This document shows, in pieces, positions 44,553-52,400 of a stretch of DNA of 64,000 nucleotides. The stretch comes from Enterococcus_K sp051713825 (lineage in GTDB: Bacteria; Bacillota; Bacilli; Lactobacillales; Enterococcaceae): NCBI RefSeq assembly GCF_051713825.1, contig NZ_JBIOQR010000002.1:74097-138096 (forward strand), read 5' to 3'. Positions within the stretch are counted from its first letter, which is position 1. Each line of letters opens with the position of its first letter. Below the pieces are notes generated by a model. The model was not told where the DNA came from. It saw only the letters and a program-made list of their open reading frames with translations, and ran no database searches. Made by a program: the position numbers and the translations under genes.

Positions 44553-45386
44553 CTAATTCTCTTTCATTTTCTTTTGAGTTATCTTCTTTTTGTAAAATAA
44601 AAACCGAATCAGACCAATCAAAAAAAGACACAAGCAAAGCATTCCAAAAGGAAACTTATAGATTTCTGTTTTACTCATTGATTGTTTCTGACTGACCTTT
44701 TGCAGGATATCTACTTGATTCTTCAATTCTTGTTGTACCTGTTTTTGTTGTTCTTCTTTTACGGGTTGCGCAATCACAACGAACCGCTGTTTAGTCCTTT
44801 GTGGTACAGGACAAGTAATCAGTGTTAATCGTGCGTCCTCTTTGTTTTCTAAGACCGAAATCTCTGTTTCATCAACAATCGTCAGCTCACTTACTTCATA
44901 AGCAATCGTCTCATCTAAATAATTCACGACGACTTGATCACGTTCTTTTATGTCTAAAAGCTTCCCAAAGAGTAACTCATTTATACCCAAATGATGGCCA
45001 AATAAAACAAAATTGTCTGCTTTTAATGTCCGCTCTGGATACATAACGACACCGCCATAAAGAAGGTTCTCATTGGTAATACCAATTAAAATAGGCTGTT
45101 CCAAACCAATCGAAGGGATCCACACAGAGCCATATCCTTCTTTTTGATGCTGAAAACTATTTGTTAAAATAGAAGAGAGCTTAGGTGAGCCTATGCTCTC
45201 TTCCATCGGCTGTTTGCTTGGCAAAGTCACATTTTGAACAATTTCTGTTCGCTGAATTTGCCACCCAATCAGACTATCTTTTAACCAAGGGGAAAAAATA
45301 AAACCTATTCCTAAAACGAGCAAAAAATCGATTGCCAATTCAACAAAAATCTCTTTTTGTTTCTTACTTAGCTTTATCGTCTTCAT
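44553..45386 (-). CDS. Dedicated sortase of WxL operon 2
   Basis: 277 residues with helices near 13-33 and 245-265. Catalytic residues: His in LFGHHLG, Cys in LTLITCP and Arg in TKQRFVV. The sortase barrel is between about 75 and 205, and a Gln-rich linker (EEQQKQVQQEL) follows. As in operon 1, no lid motif is visible. Start overlaps the DUF916 gene end by 23 bases. Substrate likely the LPATGD protein of this operon. Confidence 0.85.
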   Translation of the reverse strand: MKTIKLSKKQKEIFVELAIDFLLVLGIGFIFSPWLKDSLIGWQIQRTEIVQNVTLPSKQPMEESIGSPKLSSILTNSFQHQKEGYGSVWIPSIGLEQPILIGITNENLLYGGVVMYPERTLKADNFVLFGHHLGINELLFGKLLDIKERDQVVVNYLDETIAYEVSELTIVDETEISVLENKEDARLTLITCPVPQRTKQRFVVIAQPVKEEQQKQVQQELKNQVDILQKVSQKQSMSKTEIYKFPFGMLCLCLFLIGLIRFLFYKKKITQKKMKEN

Positions 45387-46485
45387 CGTTTTCTTTCTTT
45401 CTCTTTAAAAATAGAACCAATAAAAGAATCGCAACGAGTAAAATTAAAACGCCAATGATTACATATAACCATGGAAACTCTTCTTTTTCAATTGAAACAT
45501 CTTTTGCATTTAATTTTTCTGCCACTTCTTGTTTAATTTCGAAGTCTTTTTCAAATTCCCATTTGTATAAATAGCGCACCATATTGCCGTCTTCATCCTT
45601 AACTTCGTACTTGCCACTGTCAGATAAACCGCTATAAGCCACTGTTTTCAAATGATATGTTCCACCTTGTAACTTTTCTCCGTTTAAAGCAATTGGGTAG
45701 TCAAAATTGGAGTTTGGTGCCATCTGCATTCTTGGCGCAGAAGATTTGTATAAAACGTCTGTTTCTCCTTTTTTTGTCACCTCGTGGATCATCCGTAATT
45801 GATTCACATAAGTGGCTGTTGGATTTTGGAATCCCACATTAATGACGTTTCGGACGTTCACTTGAGAAGGATTTACGTCAAGAATTTTCAGATCTGGTTT
45901 AACTTGTGTATCTGTTTCTTTCAACACCAATCCGACTGCAAATGCGTACTCGTTTTTAATGGCCATCCCTGCATCTTCTGTCTCTTTTTGGTCTTTTTCA
46001 GAAGTCACTTCTTGAAAAGTAATGCCGCCTGCCAAAATCCCATCATAAGACTCTTTTGGCATCGTAAGCTTCAAAGGAACATTCATCTTACTGTTAGCTT
46101 TTATCGTAACTTCTTCTTCGATTTGAACCAAATCTTTGATGTTGTATTTCAATGACTTATCTGGCTTAATGGCATTTGGACTATACTCAACCACACCGTT
46201 TAAATTCGTTGTCGCACTAGCCACTTGAATGCTGACTTTAACGTCTTTGTCCGTGCTATTTCTCATTTCCACTTCAAGATTTTGACTTTGTTCTGGTTGC
46301 ATGCGTAGTTCGAAATACGTTTTATCCTTATCTATTTGATTTTCAGGGATCACAGGTGTGACTGAAAAATTCAATTGAGATGCCGCGGCTGTTTGAGCTG
46401 TAAATAAAATTCCCACGACTGCGATAAAGGTCCACATTACTTTGTTTAATTGTTTCATTGTTTTATTTTCCCCTCTGTTAAACAT
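45364..46485 (-). CDS. DUF916/DUF3324 WxL-interacting membrane protein, operon 2
   Basis: About 373 residues. Signal peptide ending TAQTAAAS, DUF916 (SQLNFSVTPVIPENQ onward), the central GILAGGITFQEV strand, DUF3324, a membrane helix (WLYVIIGVLILLVAILLL) and a basic tail. It is the partner protein that binds WxL domains and wall. I chose ATG 46485, 7 bases after AGGAG; ATG 46458 (MKQLNKVMW) is an alternative that gives a more typical short signal peptide. Paralog of the gene at 32097-33167. Confidence 0.88.
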   Translation of the reverse strand: MFNRGENKTMKQLNKVMWTFIAVVGILFTAQTAAASQLNFSVTPVIPENQIDKDKTYFELRMQPEQSQNLEVEMRNSTDKDVKVSIQVASATTNLNGVVEYSPNAIKPDKSLKYNIKDLVQIEEEVTIKANSKMNVPLKLTMPKESYDGILAGGITFQEVTSEKDQKETEDAGMAIKNEYAFAVGLVLKETDTQVKPDLKILDVNPSQVNVRNVINVGFQNPTATYVNQLRMIHEVTKKGETDVLYKSSAPRMQMAPNSNFDYPIALNGEKLQGGTYHLKTVAYSGLSDSGKYEVKDEDGNMVRYLYKWEFEKDFEIKQEVAEKLNAKDVSIEKEEFPWLYVIIGVLILLVAILLLVLFLKRKKENDEDDKAK

Positions 46486-46509
46486 ATACTTTCTCCTAAT
46501 AAGCAAGTT

Positions 46510-46553
46510 GAGAGAAGTAGACTAGAGCAAATTTCACTCTAGCCTGCCTCTCT
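46510..46553 (-). other. Intercistronic hairpin in WxL operon 2
   Basis: GAGAGAAGTAGACTAGAG pairs with CTCTAGCCTGCCTCTC, no T-run on the minus strand. Position matches the hairpin at 33473-33502 in operon 1: between the third WxL gene and the DUF916 gene. Confidence 0.6.
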
Positions 46554-46567
46554 AATTGTTATACATT

Positions 46568-47326
46568 TTATGCTTCTGGTGCATCTGTACCTGGGACATC
46601 ACTTAACACCCAAGTAAAGCTTGTTTCATAACGGTCGCTATATTTTGTTGAAGAACCAGGTACTTCTAAAGTCACACTTGTTGCTCCAGTCGCTTGGTCA
46701 GTTCCCCAGTTGTGTAGATAAGTTCCGGCACCTTGACCGTCTTTAGCACTCATAACTAAAGACTCCGAGTTAGGTGTTAAAACAGTTTTCGCATTTCCTG
46801 TTGGGAAAGCAGAGTCAGATGCTGAAACAACATTCCCGTTGTTCAAAGTGATTTTTGCTCCTTCTAACTCAGTACCAGCTTTAACAGTTGTTGTTTTAAA
46901 TTGACCTTTTTGAGTCACTTTTAACGTCCAACCAGACTCTTTTCCGCGGTTGTCAGACACTTGAACAAAGTTTGGTCCAGTTGTATCTGTCCCTGCTTCA
47001 TTTGTGTATGCTTGCGGGTTTGCTTCATAAGTTTTTGTCGTTGAAATGATTTCATTACTACCGAAGTAAAAACTTGAAGCGAAGTCAATTGATAATGGAC
47101 CAGCAGTTCCTGGATTATCTGGCGTTTCTCCTGGTGGCACGATCGGCACGATTGGTTTCCCTGGATCTAATGGGTCAGTTGGGTTAGTTGGGCTTGTACT
47201 TGGTGTATAAGTAATTACCCCTTTTGAATCATATGATCCGCCATCTACGGCTTGTGCTGATAAAGGTGCTAAGACAGCTGTCCCAAATAACGCAACAGCA
47301 GCAACTAAAATTTTTGTATTTTTCAT
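46568..47326 (-). CDS. WxL-domain surface protein (operon 2, third)
   Basis: 252 residues. Signal peptide ending AQA, motif GGSYDSKGVITY, Pro/Asp-rich linker, WxL domain with SGWTLKV and TWVLSDVP and a short tail GTDAPEA after the second motif. Secreted and non-covalently wall-bound. Probably assembled with the other operon 2 products. Confidence 0.9.
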   Translation of the reverse strand: MKNTKILVAAVALFGTAVLAPLSAQAVDGGSYDSKGVITYTPSTSPTNPTDPLDPGKPIVPIVPPGETPDNPGTAGPLSIDFASSFYFGSNEIISTTKTYEANPQAYTNEAGTDTTGPNFVQVSDNRGKESGWTLKVTQKGQFKTTTVKAGTELEGAKITLNNGNVVSASDSAFPTGNAKTVLTPNSESLVMSAKDGQGAGTYLHNWGTDQATGATSVTLEVPGSSTKYSDRYETSFTWVLSDVPGTDAPEA

Positions 47327-47426
47327 TATTTATTTCTCCTCTTTAGACATTTTTTAGTGTTTGATTGTTTTTATTCAAATTGATTAGAAGAATCATTCTA
47401 TCTTAGTTTTTTAGCTAAACAATGAG

Positions 47427-48251
47427 TTAAGCTGATGGTGTATCTGATAACACCCAAGTTAACGTTGTGCTATATTTCACGGCATCTTTTGGTGTGCTAC
47501 CTGGCACAGAAAGAGACACAGTTTCTGTGATTTGTGCGTCTACGTCTTCGCCTGCAGCATTTTTTTCTGTCACAGTTTTCACATCTGATTTTTCTCCCCA
47601 AGCAGCTGCCCAAGTACCCGCACCTGTACCAACACCAGCGCTAGCAACTACTGATGAAGCGCCCGCAGAGTCTAAAACCAACCCTGATGCTGTTGAAATA
47701 GGTGAAACAGGTGCAATTGCTGTCGAAGATTCTTGTGTTTTAAGTGTTGGTGAAACTAATTTAATCACTGAACCTGTCAACACTTTGTTTACTGTATCTG
47801 CATTGTTGAATTGACCATTCTGTTTCACTGATAGGGTCCAACCAGCATTAGAACCACGGTTATCTGAAACTTGAACATAGTTTGGTGTACTCTTTGTTTT
47901 ATCAATCGCACCCTCATCATTTTTGTAAGTTTGCGCACGTGCATAGTAAACTTCTGATTTGTTACTGATTTTGTTTAAACCAAAGTCAAAACTTGAGGCA
48001 TAATCAATTGACAATGGACCATCTGTTCCTGGTTTTGGTCCGGTTGGGTCAACTGGATCCACCGGTTTAACTGGATTATCAGGATCTGGTTTTGTTGGAT
48101 CTACGGGTTGTGTAGGTTCTGTTCCAGGAATAAATTGAACCACACCATCTGTATCATATGTTTTTTCTGCCGCTAAAACAGAAACCGGTGCACCTGCTGC
48201 TAAAACTGCAACAGCGACTAATGGTAAACTCATTTTTTTCATTTTTTTCAC
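47427..48251 (-). CDS. WxL-domain surface protein (operon 2, second)
   Basis: 274 residues. Signal peptide, motif EKTYDTDGVVQF, linker of repeated DPTKP/DPVDP units, WxL domain with AGWTLSV and TWVLSDTP. Segments FGLNKISNK, ARAQTY and SVPGSTPKDAVKY show it to be the counterpart of the gene at 34313-35101. It has the same insert before the last strand (EKNAAGEDVDA). Wall-bound. Confidence 0.9.
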   Translation of the reverse strand: MKKMKKMSLPLVAVAVLAAGAPVSVLAAEKTYDTDGVVQFIPGTEPTQPVDPTKPDPDNPVKPVDPVDPTGPKPGTDGPLSIDYASSFDFGLNKISNKSEVYYARAQTYKNDEGAIDKTKSTPNYVQVSDNRGSNAGWTLSVKQNGQFNNADTVNKVLTGSVIKLVSPTLKTQESSTAIAPVSPISTASGLVLDSAGASSVVASAGVGTGAGTWAAAWGEKSDVKTVTEKNAAGEDVDAQITETVSLSVPGSTPKDAVKYSTTLTWVLSDTPSA

Positions 48252-48295
48252 TCAGCCTTTTTTTATTTATTTGCTTATCTTTATTTTGTAGAAAT

Positions 48296-49069
48296 TTACG
48301 GTGCTACAGGCGTATCTGATAATGTCCAAGTCAACGTCGTTTTGTACGCTGCTCTTAGTTTCACGCTCTTACCTGGTACCAATAATGAAACGGATTCAGC
48401 TGCTGTATCGGCTGTTCCCATGTCGTATAACCAAGTACCGACCCCTTGTTTTTCAGCAGCGGTCATAATGACTGTTTTCGCTCCGGGAACCAACCCTGTT
48501 TCACCAGTACTCACCGTTGCTGTAGGTGTAATCGCTGCTTTATCTGTATCATTTAGACCCGTTTGTTGATCAGAAATTGCATGTCCGTTCGCCAGACCTA
48601 ATTTAGCACCTGCTAACTCTTCGCCTTCTGTTGTCGCAAATTGAGCTTTTTGAACAACTGATAATTCCCAACCTTTTTGTGTCCCACGTTTATCAGTAAC
48701 TTGAACATAGTTTGGTCCAGTTTTGGCAACACTTTCGCTATCTGTATAAGCTTGAACTTGTGCATAGTAAGTTTTGTCAGTTGTTAGGATTTCTTGTTCG
48801 CCAAATTGGAAGCTTGAAGCATAGTCAATTGATAACGGACCATTTGTTCCTCCTATTGGTCCCGTTGGATCAACTGGATCAACGGGTACTACTGGTTTTG
48901 TTGGATCTGGATTCACTGGATCTAATGGACTTTCTGGATTTGTTCCTGCTTTAAAAGTAATTTCACCCTTTGAATCATAATTGCCACCTTCTGCTGCAAA
49001 AGTGCTAGTGGCACCTAATAAACTGCTAAATAAGATGATTCCTGCTGTCAAGATTGTTGTTTTTTTCAT
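48296..49069 (-). CDS. WxL-domain surface protein (operon 2, first)
   Basis: 257 residues. Signal peptide, motif GGNYDSKGEITF, Asp/Pro linker, WxL domain with KGWELSV and TWTLSDTP. Its start lies 44 bases inside the end of the LPXTG gene, so the two are coupled. Wall-bound, secreted. Confidence 0.9.
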   Translation of the reverse strand: MKKTTILTAGIILFSSLLGATSTFAAEGGNYDSKGEITFKAGTNPESPLDPVNPDPTKPVVPVDPVDPTGPIGGTNGPLSIDYASSFQFGEQEILTTDKTYYAQVQAYTDSESVAKTGPNYVQVTDKRGTQKGWELSVVQKAQFATTEGEELAGAKLGLANGHAISDQQTGLNDTDKAAITPTATVSTGETGLVPGAKTVIMTAAEKQGVGTWLYDMGTADTAAESVSLLVPGKSVKLRAAYKTTLTWTLSDTPVAP

Positions 49070-49406
49070 GTTTTTCTCTCCTTAAAATAAATAGTGTACT
49101 AACTCCTAAAATAGCTACGCCCAGTAGTTGAAACTTATTGAAGTGATCATCCCCGGTTGCTGGTAAAATCTTTGCCCCGTTTGAATTTATTTGGCCTGCC
49201 CCGGGTTTGTCTATCGGGGTAACAGGCGTTGGTTTATCGGGTTCTGGCGGTCGTTCATCAGAACTTTCTTCAGTTGGATATTCATACGTACCATAAAATG
49301 AAGTAACGCCATTGCTATCATATTCCCCAACATCTTCTGCGTTTACTGTACTTGGAACACTAGCTATGAAAAAGAGCATTGCAAAGCTACACAATAGTTT
49401 TTTCAT
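49026..49406 (-). CDS. Small LPXTG-anchored protein (CscD-like), operon 2
   Basis: 126 residues: signal peptide, the mature N-terminal motif GEYDSNGVTSFYGTYE, a Pro-rich acidic linker, LPATGDDH, a membrane helix and a longer than usual charged tail (RREKHEKNNNLDSRNHLI). The tail length arises because the gene runs 44 bases into the next one. I chose ATG 49406 after GGGAGA. It would be linked to the wall by the operon's sortase. Confidence 0.85.
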   Translation of the reverse strand: MKKLLCSFAMLFFIASVPSTVNAEDVGEYDSNGVTSFYGTYEYPTEESSDERPPEPDKPTPVTPIDKPGAGQINSNGAKILPATGDDHFNKFQLLGVAILGVSTLFILRREKHEKNNNLDSRNHLI

Positions 49407-49423
49407 GGTCTTTCTCCCTTCTC

Positions 49424-52400
49424 TTAATTCCCAGGTCCAGACACTAATGTCCAAGTTAACGTACCTTCATAGGTTCCCAGTCGTTGTTTGGCAACTGGAA
49501 TTTTTAACTTCAGCCCTTTGTCTTTCGTTTCACCCCATTGATTTGAAATGACAAATTGACCATCTTGTTGAAGTGTTGTTTCTTCAACAATTACTGCATT
49601 TTTGCTTAACAGTTGTTCATTTAAGCCGTTTTCGAAGTACATCGTTTCACTCAGTGTCGTTGTTCCCGAAGAAAGTGGTGTGGTCTCAGCAACGGTCATC
49701 TGCCATTTCCCCTTATCTCCACCTCTTGTGTCCTCAACAGTTAGATTCCCCGTAATTGTTGGCCAGTATGTTTGGGTCTGGCTGGAAACCATTTGATTGC
49801 CAAAGTTAAACCCAGCTGGCACCTCCACTATTTTGAGTTCACCAGAGATTAGAACATTGACGATTTTGGTCAATGAAACAGAGCCGTTGATATAGCTATA
49901 CTTCGTCTCAACATTTTTTGATAACTCGTCAGATGTCACATATTTAATTGCGTTAAATGCTGTTGGATCAATTGTTGGTTTCACTGAAGCCCGTCCATCC
50001 GCAAATAGTACTTGTGCCCAAGTATGAGTATTCAATTCCACATCATCAGCTAAAGCATTGGCTTCTTCTAACTTGAAGCGAGCCGCTTTTGCGTATAGTG
50101 CTGTACTACGATCTGAAGAAATACTTGACTCATCTCGAACAACTACTAGGTTGTATACTTGACTCACTTTATTAACAGCGGTTTTTCCTGAAGTATAGGT
50201 AACTTGATGCACTCGCGATACATCATTTAACCCTAAAGGCTGCTGGATATCTGACACCATTTTTTCTGTAATATCATCCGTTAAAAATGGTCGTCCTTGT
50301 GCCGAGGTATACGCATAAATCTGTTCTTTAGTAATTGCTTTTGCTTCAGTCTCTGTAATAAAAACATGCTCTCCAGATAACTCTGCTTTATTGGAATACT
50401 TCACTTTGACCGTGTAACTATATTCTCCATCCATAGAAGACCAGTCAACCGCTTTAGAATTCGTTTGTTCCCCGATTTCTTGATCCGTTTGCCCGATTTT
50501 CGTTGAAGTAATTTTCCCAGAATAGAACCAAGAACCGGTAATATCTGTTTCAGGTGTAAACGTTAAGGTTGGTAAAATGTTATGGCCCATAGGAATTACT
50601 AATCGGCCTTTTTTGACTTGTTTATTCGCCCTTTCAGTTCCCCAAGCATCAAGAGATAACGGTTCATTGTTTTCTTTCACCTGCGAAACATTATGTGCAA
50701 TCATTCCGTCTCCATCTGCCACACCTGGTATTTCAACTTCATAATCGATAATCGATCCTGGAATCGCAATCCCATAGCCGCTACCTGTTTTCTTAATATC
50801 ATTGTCGCCAATGTACGTCTTCCCTGTGTTCTTATCAATTCCAGTAAAGTTGGCTGGTTTAATATTAAGAGCGTTATTTTTTGTCGGGTTGACGGTTAAT
50901 ACTTGAAACGCCTGTGACTCACCAAACCATGTGCCCTCGCTTTTGGTCAATAGAGAGGCTGCAGGTGACGTCGTAATCCATGTAAGGCGATCTTTTAATT
51001 CATCCGGTGTTTCGAAATCAGAAATATTGATTTTCCCAGCGCCTGGAAGTGACTCAACGGTCCCTTCATCTTCGACTGTCAATTTACCGATAGAAATAAT
51101 ACCAGTTGTATTGCTCGGAGAAATTCCAAACCCAGCGCCTTTTGATAAATGAATCGAACCAAACCCATTATAATCAGTTAGATGGTTCCCAGCTGATGCA
51201 ACACTGCTGTTTTTCACACTACCCGCATTGGCCATCAATTTTGTTCCATTGGTGATAGTCATTTCAGTAAAGTTCACAATTCCCACACCGTTCACATTAA
51301 TGGGATCCTTTTGATAGACACCTGTCTCATCCACATTTTGACCCACGTTTATGGTAATCTTATTACTGCTATCACTAACGATTTTGTTTGTTAAACTATC
51401 CGTGTTATTTCCACCAGAAAGACCGTTAATACTTGATACACCCTGGATGTTCATCTCAACATTTCTGAGGATTTTTCCTGCAGAAATATTTGAATAGTTT
51501 GTCGCATAGAAATTACCGACCTTTGAACCTGATGCTTGGATGTTCATAATGATGGAACCACTCTTTGTGTTCACAGCACTACTTCCCCCATCTCCATAAA
51601 GAGAGGCGCCATTTAAAACATCTAATCCCGGTTTTGTAAAGACATTTAGAGTCACCGTATTAGACGTATTGGTACCTAGCTTCGTCGTTCCAGCATAAGG
51701 AATTCCTCCACTAATACTGGTTCCTGTTGGTAGCCCAAATTGACCGTCATACTCTCTTAAGTCGATGGTTAACTCACTATCGCCAAGAATTGATCCAGCA
51801 TAGGTTGGTCCTCCTGCCAAAGCTTCTCTTGTTGCAACGGACGTACTGTGGTTTTTCCCAGAAAAGTCGCCACCATAAATATAGTTTTTCGAATCCCCTG
51901 TTATGATATGGTCATCTGTGTAACCAAATGTTCCTCCAACAGACGCATTGATAATACCATCATAGACCGTAACGCCTACATCACCGACGATTTTTTGGTC
52001 CCACCAGCCACCGCCAGATAAGAACCAATCAACTTGCCCGTTGTTAAGGGTTGCTCGACTATTTCCATAAATTCGTTTTCCTGTATAGCCTGCACCTTCT
52101 AGGGTATCAACTACGCCACCATTCATAGTCATTGATGTGTTTCCCTCAATTACACCAGAGAAACCACCACCATAGGTCCATCTAGCTAACACATTGTTTA
52201 AAATCGCACTCGTGTCCCCATAAATATAAATATTCGTTGCTCTAGCCGCATTGGTGCCGCCTCCTCCAACAATATCAAAAGCGCCAGTCCCAGAAGAACG
52301 GCTGTTGTTTGTGTTAGTATAAGGTAAGTTATTTTTATAGGCTGCTCCGCCTGGATTATAAGCATACCCCTCACCACCAGCAGTTCCATCAGCATGTACT

